A stretch of DNA of 64,000 nt from Symbiodinium natans (Eukaryota > Sar > Dinophyceae > Suessiales > Symbiodiniaceae), in NCBI GenBank assembly GCA_905221605.1, contig CAJNDS010002271.1, positions 191,001 to 255,000 on the forward strand. Reading direction: 5' to 3'. The notes under the pieces are model-generated. The model had not been told where the DNA came from. It did not search any database and worked only from the letters and a program-made list of their open reading frames with translations. Below, piece by piece: positions 1-12,419 of this stretch (position 1 is its first letter; the number at the start of each line of letters is the position of its first letter). Made by a program: the position numbers and the translations under genes.

Positions 1-140
1 AGCCCTCGTCGGTCCGAAAGAATGGCCTGAGTTTGTTCGCGCCTAGCGGAGACTGGTTTCGACGTTTAGGGTAGCGTCACCCCTAATGTGGCGTGGGAAG
101 AAGATGGAAGAGACAATGCTATGCCACCCTATCAAGCCAG

Positions 141-419
141 CTAGGAATTGTTAATATCTGCCACTAAAGCGATTGCTGCCTCGTGTCGCCCAAACGCATC
201 ACGGTTTGAGTCCATGTAGCTCAAGACAGAATCGCGTGAGACCACGTAGCCACGAGCTGCGCACGTGAGGCTTACATGCTCGAAAGGGTTGAACTGTGGG
301 TAAGCAAGTATGCCTGTCAGGTCGACAGATCTCACCCTTGGAACCCAAAGGTCCCAGACATTGGCTCGCCTCAAGCGTGTGGCCGAGATTTTCGAGTCAG
401 GTCCAGACCGCTGCCCCAC
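141..419 (-). CDS. Unrecognised candidate exon
   Basis: An open frame whose second half reads like ordinary protein (F-N-P-F-E-H, then A-A-R-G-Y-V-V-S-R-D, ending A-L-V-A-D-I-N-N-S before a stop). A GTAAGC donor-like site lies inside it after F-E-H, so the true exon could be shorter. No family is recognised, no start is identified and no neighbouring exon was found. It is on the same strand as all recognised genes in the window, which is weak support only. Confidence 0.2.
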   Translation of the reverse strand: MGQRSGPDSKISATRLRRANVWDLWVPRVRSVDLTGILAYPQFNPFEHVSLTCAARGYVVSRDSVLSYMDSNRDAFGRHEAAIALVADINNS

Positions 420-3400
420 AAGCTCTTGGGTCGAGCGGCACGTCGGGCGAGAAGATCATATCATCTGAATACAGGCAGCCGTTCGGGTCACGGCGATTCC
501 GCGCGTACCTTGGAAGCTGAGAAGGCAAGCACCCCCCCAATACAGCAGCAAGAGCAACAAGCCCCTGGCTTCAATGGGAATCACGAGTGAGGTATGCCCC
601 GCACCTGCTCCGAACCTCCCAGCGTCCTGTTGAGGACTCTCACTGCCGAGATGCAAGCTGTCCTTGGATCATCGAAACTGCAGCAGCTGATCTACCCCCT
701 ATGTTCGGAGTTGGGAGTTTTATGTGGAGGCCCCAGTTGGGGTGCTGAGGGTGAGCACCTTGTTGACTTGCCAACCTTGTGCCAACCTAAGAAATATACC
801 AGAACAGTGCGATGCACACATGCATGCCGGAATCGCCTTGCAGATTTAATAATGATCTTGTTAGCCCTGTCGCAGGCTTGCACGGCGTTTCATGGGTCAA
901 CAGAACCGGAGCGACCGGCACAGCTAGGGTCAAGTTATGTGAGAATCGCTCACAGTACAGGGTCTGCAGTTGTTGTGCGTGCTTGCACTGTTCCACACCT
1001 GTTATCGGGTTTGACACTCGTGTACGAGAGCCTCCGATGGAGCGAGGCCCTGCTTTCCTCCCGAGGGCCTTCCCGGCCATGGCGACAGAAAGGTAGTGCA
1101 GCTGCAGCACAACTCAGTATACTCGTATGCCTTCATGGAACCCAGGCTGACCTTAGACCCGCTCAACCCCGGAACAAGTGCCAGATTCGCACGGGCGCTA
1201 ACCAAGAGCGGCGAGGCTCGGTGAACTGCTCCAGGCATGGGAACAGCCCGGACGATCGTGCCAAAGACTCCTCCTGGCACGTCCAAAATTTGTCAATGTC
1301 CCATGAGTCCCAATCCATGCGTCGCCCCCAAACAAGTTTCGAAGCAGCAAGCTGATCTTCTTGGTAACGGCTGCCTACTACACAGTGCGGCGACAATGCT
1401 GGCATCCGTCATTTTCCGTCTCGCCCTTTTACCGAAGCTGTTCCGCTGCTTCAGCCTGCTTCAGCAGTACAGTTGCCCAACAGCTGGCACGGCCTGGCTT
1501 TCCTTTGCCTAATTAAAACAAAGACCAAGAATCTTCCCGAACGAAACCTGCAGAAACAAAAATCAACACGCCGAGTCTTCGAACTTTTGTCACATGCTTT
1601 GACCCCAACCTGGGTCCCGAAACTGAAAGCAAATCCTACAGTCCGGGGGACTCCTGAGCCTGGGCTCCGCCCAGGAAGCCGCCACCTGTCTCGTCCAAGA
1701 TTCAATATGGATGCAAAGGCCATCCGAACCCTGTAACATCCTGAAGCGAACATCTTGATAGAGATGTTCCCAGCATATATACATTAACACCCATATGATT
1801 TTTGGCCACTTTATTGAACCAGCTGTTGCACAAGGTGAATGTCATTCATACCATTTATACGATATGAAATTATCTGTTGATAACATCCCAGCTTTTGTTC
1901 ACCAAATGAACCCTCTGCAGAAATTGTTTCTTGTGGAATCCATGATTCATGAACTTACACTAAGTTTGAATGAAATAGCATTGGCATGAAACGAAAATTA
2001 AATTAAGCCAATTGATCAAGCTGGCATTTCAGATCAGGAGATTTGACAATTATTTGATGAAACATGAGTGAATATCTTACATATATTATATTATTGTAAA
2101 ATGTAACCCTTGCTTTCTATCATAAACAGGACCCCCAAGCATTTTGTACCTTCTTTGTGTTCTGTGCCTGCTTTTCGTCTAGGGTTTCCTACCAAAAAAT
2201 CAGACCGGAGATAGGTTTTCCTACGAACATACAGGGAAAATAGAGGTTTTCCCGATTACAATTGGACGAAATGAAGGCTTCCCATGAAATGCTGGAAAGG
2301 ATCATGCCATAAAGAGGACTTGCGTGAAGAAAACATCTGTCTTTCATTCTTTCTTTCTTTCATGGGCTTGGGGGCGAACCCCCGCGCTGTCAACGCGCAC
2401 CCCGTATTGGGTGGCGCCTGTCCTTCATCTGTGAAAAAAACATCTCTCTCTCTATCTCTCCCCTCCCTCCCTCCCTCCCCAGGACCAATACGAAAAAATT
2501 GAGCCTCCCCCTGAAACGAAAACTCCCTCAACAGTCCTTCTCAGCCCTTCACAAGCCTGGGTTCTTGGCGCTGGCGAAGTTAAGCAGCATGGAGGAGGAA
2601 AGCTCCTGCCAACAACTTGCTGATGTCACTGATGTTGCTCTTGCCGTCGGTGGTGCAGCCCAAACCAGCAGCCTCTTGCAGCAGCCTCTTGCCTCCCACC
2701 TTCCTAACTCAGAAACCGCAATCGCCCAAGTCCCTCGCTCCGAAGTCCTCTGGAGCTTCCTCTGCAAGCCTGTACAATGCCTGTAAGGACGTCTCGTCCG
2801 TGACCTTGGCTTGCAACAGGGACTTGTGAGGACTGGGCGGCTGCACGCGCATGGGTCTATTGCAGAGATCCTGGGCAGGGGAGCTGTAGCGCAGTGCAAA
2901 AGCCATCGGACTGAGGTCTACCTCAAGCCGTCCCCCTTCCCTGATACCGAGGTGCTTGGATGCGTAGTGTTGCAGAGTCGCGCTTGCTTCCATCCCCCCT
3001 GCGCAGCTGATGTTAAATCCGAGAGTCCCAACTGGCCCGGATCTGACACTCGAGCTCGATGTTTTTAACTTCCGAAACTGAAAGTTTGACAGGGACTTCC
3101 CTTCGCGTAGTTTCAAATTCAAAGCTTGAAGTCGTCGAACTTTCAAACTTCTTAACTCTGAAGTCTTCTCGAACCTTAGAGCTCCGAAGTCTTCGAACAC
3201 TCAAAGTCTCAACTTCGGATCACGTCGCTCGCGACGCCCTTTATTAAAGAGCTCCATGCCTGATAAGCCCTAAAAGTCACCTGCTGGCTTCTTTTTGCCA
3301 CGTGAAGGTGCGCAGCCCGGGGGGGCCTCCCAAGCGGCGTGGTCCCGAGGAGCTCCTGCGAGGCCTGTCGTCCCCCAAAAAGCACGTCATAAGAAGGATG

Positions 3401-6400
3401 ATACCGATGATCATCAAAATGATATAAGAAATAGAAGGATTGTATATACCTATACACACGTATGTCAGTTATTTGTGTACCTTTCATACTGTACTATATC
3501 TTGTATCGGCTATATCTAGAACCCCCCTCCCCCCCCCCCGCCCCTGCTCTTTCCCATCCCGGCTTGTTCTCTTCTGTGCTTGGTCTTCTTCTTCGCCATC
3601 CTCTTTCACTCCCCGTCCGCCCTTTCTTTTCCTTCACCTATACCCATACTTCTCCCACTGACAGAACTAACAGGCAAGTGCTGGACTCATGTCCTTCTGC
3701 GCAGTCTGCTCGCGCGACTTCTAGCTGCTAGCTCTTCTTCTTGAGTGGGCAGCTGACACGGCAGGTATCGAGCCATGTCCATGTAGCCGGGCAACTGCTA
3801 TTGACCATTGCTTGTGGCTTTCCTCCCTGCCTCCCTCCCAAGCGATCTCTTCCCTCTCGTCTCCCTCCCATACACTCATGATGTGCCGTGCTCCTTGAAT
3901 ACCACGTTGGGTGTGGGCTTTGCATTAATTAGGGGATTTTCAGGGGCTGGAACCCCACAGACTGCAACCACGCCAATCCACATTCATGCAGGGGGGGGAA
4001 CACCAGGACTCGCCTTGGTTTGTTGTGGGGATGCCACGTTGTTCAGGTCTTGAACTTCAGAAGGCGGACTCGGAATTGGCGAATTCAGACCTTCTGACAC
4101 TGGCTCTTGCAACAGCTCCCGAGAGACCCAGCAGTGGTGCGCCTGCTTTGCCCGCTCAAGCGCCACAGAGACGTCGACAGGCTCGTCTGAAGAGTCGATC
4201 ACATACCAACCTTGCACACCCATCCGCAGCATGCCACATGGATCTGAGTTCTTCGGTTCTGATCAGCGTTCTTGGGGCAAGGCAGGGCTTGGGGAAGCCC
4301 CTTTAGTGGATCGCCACTCTAAGGGTTTGAGGACGCCACGGATCCACAAGCCCTCCAATGGAGGTTCTTGAAGTTAGGGGCACATTTTTGGGGTCCCCTT
4401 ATTATAAGGGAATCCTACTATTTCGGGAACTATATTGGGGGTCCCCTCATTTTCGTAAACCCCAACAGAAATTTCCCCGAGCAAGACAGAGACGGGTGCA
4501 GGTGGGGGAGCCTCGCGCGAGCACTTCGACTGTCTCCTCTGCCAGGGCCTTGCGGTAGTCTCGCTGGTTCCTGAACCGGGCAGCATCTGGGCCTGTTGCC
4601 CCTGAAAACAGCATCCTCACATGCCCCACAACACTGTTGCCCATGTTCTAAAACCCCCCAAAAATATGCCCGAAGTCTCGGAAAACCCCATCTGGCAACG
4701 AGTTTGAGAAACCCCTGTGTCCAAGCGCATGTCCCTGAATTGCTTTATCGATGTTTCCTTCACCTGTCATCTTAATCGAGCACGGAGACTGCTCTGAACG
4801 TGATCGTTGCGTTCTACCAAGCAAATTTCGTAGCTGCAGCTCTGTCCCATCCGTTTTGTGAGCGATAGATAGGGTCACCCTACGCCTCATGCGGCTAGCA
4901 GGGCTCTTCGCACCTCTTCGAAGCAGACCCTTTGGGCAAGAAAGATGCCTTGGCCTTGCACACTCACAATGACACTCAATTTGCGGGAGTGGAGGTGTAG
5001 TCCATTCCTCATTCCCTTCATGTCCCCTCCATTCCTCTGCGATCGGCCATCGCCGGGCATGCTGCAGTAGACACGTTGGACAGTGGCCCGGTGACCCGGT
5101 GACTCCTACTCTACTCCGCACATCGGGTCCCATAAGTTAATCATGCTCAAACAGAATGACAACAAACCACCTTTTACCTAGACCATTAAACTTTGGGTTT
5201 GGGTTGGGTAGCCGTGGCTATCCGATCCTCCTGCTGCGCTTGGGGCTGAGAGAAGCTGCGCTCAGACATGCCCAACGGATTCTGCCATGCTCTCCAGCAT
5301 GACCAAATCTCGACTCCACAAGACCTAGCGATCACCTGGTGGCCTTGCGCAAAGAACAAAGCGTTGTGGTTATGCCCTGTCGCCTCTCTGTGTTGCTACT
5401 ATGTTTCCCCCTCCTGCCTGCCGCAAATCACCACAAACAATTACATGTCTTCTTGGCTTTCTGTCCGGCTCTCGCACCACAACTGGTACCCTAAATGTCA
5501 AGCCCCTTGAGCCCGAGCCTTCTCAGATCCAAGCCAGCGACTTGCAACCCCATGCAAGAAGCCCTGTAATGACCCAACAACAAGGCCTGACGGTCCTGAA
5601 TCTGAAATTTGAAACCTCTCAACCCCGACTCTGGTTGACTGGTTCTGGCTGCCCTGCATTCCAGGCGAATCCCCAGGGTTCGCTCGGGGAGCTCCGCGCG
5701 AGGGTGGCCTGCCCAGGATCTCCCACGCCAATCACTGTCAAGACTTCTTCCCTCCCAAACGATCGGAACAACCACGCCAAGGTGGAAGAGGTTGGATCTC
5801 CTTGGATGTCGGGTCCTTCCTCACCCTTGGCGGTCTGCGCCTGGTACTCCGTGATGCCGGCCTCACAGACACACAGAAACGGTTCTCAAGCACTAATTGG
5901 TCATTCTTGTGGGTCACTGACCCTACTCCAAAGCTTACCTTGTCTTCTGTCCCAAGCTATTGAGTACGCTGATGCCGAAAGCCCAAATGCGCAGATCCGA
6001 GAGCGACCGTGTTTGGCCCAAACCTTTCCGCCGGTTTGTCGCGCTGTTTAGGAAGCCCGCGGGACAAGCGATGGCACATGCTCAAAGGAATAAGCCTGCA
6101 ACGGAGGCGCAAACGCCACGTGATGCGCCATTTCGGTTCTGTCGTACTCATGGGAACATGCAACCTGGCAAGGCGTGGCAAGCTCTGCGCACCACTGTCG
6201 ATACAAGCTGTCCGCAAGAAACCTGTGAAAACTGATGGACGAGCGCCATTGCAGCCCGCCACGCGCCATCGTCACCACGCACAACCCGCGATGTGCAACA
6301 ACTGAACCCCCTTCCTTCAGGAAGGATCGGGACCAGACGCGGCAAGATAAGTTGCACATGCTCTGGGCAGCACTGGCCAACCACACCACGACGCAGAGAG

Positions 6401-8340
6401 CCAGGGACCGGGTCATTCGGCACATAGAAGACGTGCTAGTTCGAGGAAAAGTCATGCGGAAAACGTACCCCGCTAAGCCTCTCTCCAACAGTTTTGGAGG
6501 CAGGCTTTCAGGCTAGAACACGAGTCGTTGGAGCCTCAACAACAACAAAGCAAAACAACATTTTGGCACACCCGAGTTGGCCGCAGCCCGAAGCCACCGC
6601 AGAGTTTTTGCTCTTCGATGTTGCCTACATCCCATGTCGTACAATACTGCCCCACGATGACAAAGCAGCAACACTCATCTCGCTGCTGCCCTGCCCATCC
6701 CATGCCCCACCTACGGATATGATACCTGTGCAGCCCCTGCAGGCACTGTAGTGCGACCGTCTGCCCGACAGAAGTCCTGCAGAAGTAGTGGCAAGCGCAC
6801 CCTCAAGCAGGCTGTATCACTGATGGCGTTTTCCACGGCTCGACAATACTCACTGAAACATAAGGCACCTTCAACTTCAAATGCTCAGGGCGTGATCTTA
6901 CGGGTTCTCAGCGGACCTGTGATATGCTAACTGCTAACCCAGCTGTCTTCCTGGTCCTGTCTTAAGGGGCCCACCCTCTTCATAAACCCTTGGAACAATC
7001 ACGCTTCCCGAGAGCATTCGCGTCGAATGGTCTGACAATCTTTGACATATGAGCTCTCCAAGTGGCATTTGCCACAGGGGCTAAAGGGCCTCCAAGTGTC
7101 AGACGCACACACACACACAAACACACAAGTCACTGCGGCTCATGAGAATGGATCTGGTAATATGTTATGGGGGCTAAGGTCCCACAAGACTCTCCATGGC
7201 CACGCAAAAAACCCCCCAAGCAGCTTCCAATTCTCTTAGTTGCTTGGGCTGCCCCCCCTTGTCACTACGTGGACTTGCTCTTCAAACTCGATCTGGCCCC
7301 ACGTTTCTTAAATCCAAAGCTGTGCAAAGTTGCAGCTGGCTGCTGCTGGCCACGTCAGAAACGCTTCAACAGCCTCACCTTCACTGCTTCACTCCTGAAG
7401 CTAAAGCTCTAAACATTCGAAGAGCGGTTTGAGATATGTGACCTGCAGCTCAGCACAACATCAAGGAGCAATACGGAGACTATTTGATCGCCACACGTTA
7501 AAAAAATATCTATGCACATGCAGCTGACATGCTACAATATCTGCGGGGTGAGTCAATGCGTGCACTGGAACACGCTCATCAGCGCCATCTGCTGCAGCGC
7601 CATCTGCGGCTAGCGGTTCCAGCGAAGAAACCCCCCCCTTGATTACAGGAAGGGGCATCACCTTACAGGAGCCCAAGGCACTTTAGGCCGCAGCTGGCAG
7701 CCCATTGCAAAACAAGGGCTGACATGACTGACACGGACTTCTTCGTGGTGCACAAATTAGAGTTGCCTTCACTTATGAGCGGCTCATCTCGTTGGCGATC
7801 CTTGCTAAAAGTCCTGGGTTAGACCGAAACCACGTCTTCTTCAATGGCCACATCCTGCGCAGCATTGCAAGACGATTTGGCAACACAGCCTCGGGCTACT
7901 CATGTTCGAGGCGGCTCGGGTGGCCCTCCCTAAGGCGACTTTGGGGGGGAGGCTTGTGAGTCCTCATTTCGAAATCCTTGCAAGGAATCTCTGAGTAAGA
8001 ATCCGGGCTGGGTCATCTCATCAACAAGCGCGGGCTGGCACAGAACTCTAACATCTTGCCACCCGCACATTGATTCACACAGCAAGACGGTCAAAGAACA
8101 GTCACGTAACTGCGGCGTTCATGCTGGAACCTGCTAGAATCTGCTCCCTGAACCTTTTTTGGACGTAGCCCCTAAACCGGTCCACGTCCGAAGCGTCGTA
8201 GGTCTTTGCCGGCGCCACTTCCTGAGAGAGCGCCTGGTCAAGAAGCGACCAGGGAGGGTGCAAGTTTCAACTTGGCACGCTTCCTCGATTGCAATCATAG
8301 GCTTGCCTGCTCTCCTACACTTCTTCAAAAAACCCATTTA
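420..8340. other. Spacer without a recognisable gene
   Basis: Frames here are long only because of base composition and show no family motif, conserved spacing or credible splice pairs. It contains an AT-rich island (separate entry), CTTT and CCCT runs at about 2340-2480, a C-run at 3526-3540 and a short CA repeat near 7107-7130. A minus-strand stretch at 7461-7676 with an acidic Ala/Asp/Gly segment could be an exon but matches nothing recognised. Confidence 0.5.
1745..2110. other. AT-rich island with short open frame
   Basis: About 360 bp clearly richer in A+T than its GC-rich surroundings, with sharp edges. It holds a plus-strand frame at 1795-1989 starting M-I-F-G-H-F-I-E-P and ending N-E-I-A-L-A. 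The peptide is not recognised. The composition change suggests a different origin from the flanks, for example an inserted element or organelle-derived DNA; neither is shown by the sequence. Confidence 0.35.
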
Positions 8341-8345
8341 GCCGC

Positions 8346-8745
8346 TTTAGCTGGCCCGAGTCGGGATCTGCTCCATCTTGACGATGAGCCAAAGACTGAT
8401 CCCCGTGAGCAAGACAAAGGGGATCGCGGCAAACAAGCTGTAGGGATCCTGGCAGCCACAACGCACGGAGGCCGGGGCCCTAGGGTCACGAAGGCCCTGA
8501 CACACAAGAGAGCATTTTAAGCGCGCGTCCGCCACGCGAAGACGGGGGCTTTCTCATGGGGTTTTGGGATGAAGACAGGTGCCTGGCGGCATTGGTTTTG
8601 CCTCCGCTCAGCAAGCCCACAGCTCGACCCAGCGAATGCCAACACAAATCCCAAGGAAAACCCAAGGCCAAGCCCGCACTGCGTGCGACGAACATCACTT
8701 ACGATCTGGCCTCTGGACTTCGTCTGGAACACTTTGGGCGATCTC
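8346..8745 (-). CDS. Possible membrane-protein exons
   Basis: Two hydrophobic coding stretches follow each other on the minus strand. The upstream one (about 8600-8745) contains G-L-G-L-G-F-S-L-G-F-V-L-A-F-A-G. The downstream one (about 8346-8445) follows a good acceptor (TGCCAG then G) and reads D-P-Y-S-L-F-A-A-I-P-F-V-L-L, then T-G-I-S-L-W-L-I-V-K-M-E. Each would make one transmembrane helix. The joining intron, start and end were not resolved and the family is unknown. Chance hydrophobic frames are an alternative. Confidence 0.3.
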
Positions 8746-11700
8746 ACTCGCACCAATGCACCAATCAGGGGAGATGTTCATTCTGAGGCAGATTTGCTTC
8801 TGGGGGCATTTTTTCCTCAGGACTCCAGTTCGCAAGCCTTGGCGCATGGAAAGTCGCTTTGTCTTGGTTCCTCTAAAAGCCTTCAGTTCTCAAGGGGCAC
8901 CTAAGGCGCACCTCAAGGGGCACCGAATTCATTCTAATTCTGGGATGGCCCTCACAAAAGCCTTCAAGTTGGCAATCGGATTTCGTGGACTGGGGCAAAT
9001 TCGAAGCACTTCTCGGGCTTAGCAAGGCCCACATGGCTCACTAAGCTGCTAAACCCCAGTCTCTCAGACTCTCAGAGACTCAACGTCTTCAAAGCCTAAA
9101 GCCCCCGAAGGCCCAAAAAAACACAAGTCGCCCTGCCTGCCAGAGAAGAGGCAGCCCCACAACGCCCGAAAGCACGGCCAGGGCTATTGTGGTGACGCTC
9201 CTTGTGCTAAGACGGACTTCCGATGCAGGTTTATGCAGGTTTTCCATGCAGCTTCTGCAAACTGCGAGTCTTGTCTAGGTTTGGCTTAAAATCTTAGACC
9301 TCGGTTACGAGGTCGAGGTGACCGGAAGGACCTCTCTTGGTCCCACCCCGGCACCGTAGGACGCCCATGCAACCCCAGACCCTCCATACCTACGCAGGTA
9401 GTGGTAGCGAAGGCATTAGCTGAAAAAACACTAATGGTGGACATGGCGGGTGATGGTGGGTACCGGCGGGTACTGACGGGTAGTGGTGGATAAGGGTGGG
9501 TACTGGTGGTCGTGGGAATGGTGCGCAGGCAATGGTGGAAGTGGTGAGTAAGGAGATGTCTGCGTCTCCCTCTTGGGGGGGGTTCAAAGAAAGCGGGGGG
9601 TCAACAAAAAGAGTGGGGAGTTAACAAACGGTGGGGGGGATGAAAAAAAGACGAGCCCGCTGGCTTTGCTTGGCTTTTCCTAGGAACACCTACAAGATTC
9701 CCTCTATTTGCAAACACACAGGCAGGCCCCCGCCCCCCCCCCCCCCATTTGCAAGCATATGACAGCCCATTTGTAAACACAGACAGGCAAGATCGGTTTG
9801 GAAAGGATTCGCATGTTTAAAATAAAGCGGGGGAGGGGGGGGGGGTGCATATAAAGAAGCTAATTTTCATTTCTTCATGTATCCACAAATACTTTAAAAT
9901 CTTGTATGCTTTTTGTATATATAAATATATACATATATATAATTATGATAGAATGCTCACCCCCCGCCAAGACCGCACCTTTCGCATGAAAATGAGGCCG
10001 CCCAGGACCAACCCTGTCCGATTCTACGGCAGGCTCGTATTCATAAATCCCGCAATTCCACAATCGATCAAGCCCACACAATTCCTACAAAGCCACAATC
10101 CCGCCAGCGTGGGATTTTGGGATTGTGCTCTTGTAGGGTTGTGGGATTGCGGGGTTGCGAACAGCACAAAACTTCTTTGCAGAGGGTCATCCAGAATGCT
10201 TCTGCAACAGCCGGCCAGCGTGGATGTGCACCACGCCCCCAGAGCTGCATGCACATCCAAAGGTAGAATAACCTCGGTCTATGCTTGTTCTGGGGGCCTT
10301 CGATTTCCAAAGCTTGCGGAAAGGATGTGCACGGACATGAAGAACAACGAGGTTCGAACACTCATACTATGGCTGTGACATACACACGTACAGCACTCTG
10401 GTACTCCAACTCAGCAGGAACAGGCGAAGAACATCGACAATCGAAGTCAAGGCTTGTGCCGGGCCAGAACCTACATCGAAGCCAGAAAAACAACCACCCA
10501 CAAGCACCCAAATATCCAACTTCCCGCTATATTGAAGCTGACAATGCCCAACCGATGTAGCCATTGCAACACTGTACGGCTTTCTTGCCGAGCATCATTA
10601 CAGGAACCGCGCTTGCCCAGCCAAGAAGATGTCGAATGCCTCGCTACGTCATCAAGAGAGGACGATAGCAATGTTAGCCCTCGCTTCTTGCAACTGCGCC
10701 ATAACAATCGCCGCCGTGCTGGTATTCGTGCTGGAGCATGTGGCTGTACTGAACTTTCACTCGAAATGTTGGCTCTTCATCGCAGCGCACCGTTTTCTCA
10801 TGCTTCATTCATACCTGACTTCAACAAGGAAGATGCTTCTAACATGTTGGGAGGGGGGGGGGGGGGGAATGTCAATCTTGGCATCCGCCACCGAAGGTTC
10901 GTTCGTGAAGCCGGCGTTTACATCAAATAGGTGTCTAATAATCTCTTCGCAAAGTCTTGACTTGAGGAAAGCAGTGACAGTTCTTTACACAGAAGATGGT
11001 CACAAAGCGGCAGGTTGTGTACTGCTGGCCCCTCTCCAGTGGCATGGGGCGGCACTGGAGAAAGTCCAGTGGCATGTTGGGAGACCCTTCTGCCGGGGGC
11101 TAGAGGAGGGTCAAACATTGATCTACAAAAATGGTAGTCATCTCAACCTCACTTCAGTCTCTCAGTTCGTTGGACACATCTCGCCCAAGGCTCAGGGCAA
11201 AAGGCTGCAACTCACTCTGACGAACAATGCCTACCGCTACTTGTGAGGGCGGCGAAAACCCGACGAATCCCTGCTTCTGAGGGCCAAGCGGGAACGAGCC
11301 TACAAGCAAAGAAAATGGTAGTTAGCGTAGCTGATTGTGATCGTTCGTTCGGAGTTCGGACAATGCTATTTCTTCGTGTCACGTTCAACTCACACGGACA
11401 TAGCGTCTAGGAGCTGCCCAAGCTGCATCAAGAGCGAGGGAGGGAGGGAGGGAGGGAGGGAGCGAGGAGGGACGTGAGGCCGTTTAGGAAGCAAGGCACC
11501 ACAGATGAGCGCTTGCAGGCCATCCATGTTGTTCTGCGACAGCTCCTTCCTGAGCCGAAGGCACGGCTTGTTTCCAATTACAGTATACATGACTATCCTG
11601 CCAGCCGTCCGAAACTGCAAACAGCCCTGTAATGCTGGGAACCTGCCCAAGACACCGTGCAATGTGGCGACGTAAGGAGTCGAGTACCAGATTTGGGCTT

Positions 11701-12419
11701 TCTCGCTTCTGTTTGCTTAGGTTTTGTTCGTAACTGATCATGGGTTTGATGAATGGTGCGCTTGTGCCTACTTGAGCTCACGTCAAACTTACACTGAGGA
11801 GGCGTTGGACTTGTCTACGGTGCATTCGGTAAGGTTTAGCGATCCTTTGTGCAGTTTCGGGCCCACCAGCTTTGGGATTCCAAGCTGCGTGAGGTCAGGA
11901 ATGGTCTCGAACCTCAGCTCCGTCTGCATAAGTGAGTCCCAAACACAGGGCCGACAGACTCCGACATTTGCCACATTCAGGTCTTTGACTTGAAGAGGCT
12001 GAACAGTATCCCGAGGTTCCGCTCAAACCTGTCAAACTGCAAGCTTGCTTTGCAAAATCCAGGGTGCAGGAAAGGCGATCGCACGCTCAAGACGGTATAC
12101 CTGGATCACTGCCCCCCAACAAACCCAAAGGAGTAGGCTTGAACAGCGTGCCGGCGCCTGCAAGAAGAAGAGGCTGTGCGCTTGAAACATGTCTTGGGTT
12201 ACTTTGGGCAGGTTGCGCGAAACCCACATTTGTTGCTTGAAATCGTGCTCTCGCCACAGCGCGTGCGCGTTTTCCGAAATAGCAGTCTCAGTTAACATCG
12301 TCGTTTGGCACGCATGTGTGTGTGCTTGGATGCGGCCTTGCAACCCAGATGGCAAGATGGCATAATCAACCCCGCCCCCCTCCACCCGTCCTCCAATTCA
12401 CACATGTCAACAAACGTGT
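8746..12419. other. Spacer with fold-back and G-rich repeats
   Basis: No recognised gene. It contains a fold-back at 10049-10155 (separate entry), an 18-nt C-run near 9730, a G-run at 10850-10867 and a GGGA tandem array at about 11428-11465. A plus-strand frame at 10629-11246 and minus-strand frames at 11789-11974 and 12032-12385 are open but matched no family; the latter two lie where the 3' end of gene A would be expected, yet show no similarity to the C-terminal membrane segments of gene C. Confidence 0.45.
10049..10155. repeat. Imperfect inverted repeat (fold-back)
   Basis: The left part contains CCCGCAATTCCACAAT and CACAATTCCTACAAAGCC; the right part contains the imperfect complements GGGATTGTG, CTTGTAGGGTTGTG and GGATTGCGGGG. 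The arms of roughly 50 nt would fold into one long interrupted hairpin around position 10105. It has the form of a small fold-back element or a relic of one; no target duplication was identified. Confidence 0.55.

Noticed and set aside
594-1355. 253-codon plus-strand open frame
   Set aside because: No motif, no natural residue pattern, and overlapping frames of similar length on both strands; explained by base composition.
10342-10362. tRNA-like T-loop (GGTTCGAAC)
   Set aside because: The flanking 5-nt stems do not pair and no acceptor or anticodon arm is present. A similar GGTTCGATCC on the minus strand near 54950 fails the same test. No tRNA or rRNA was identified.
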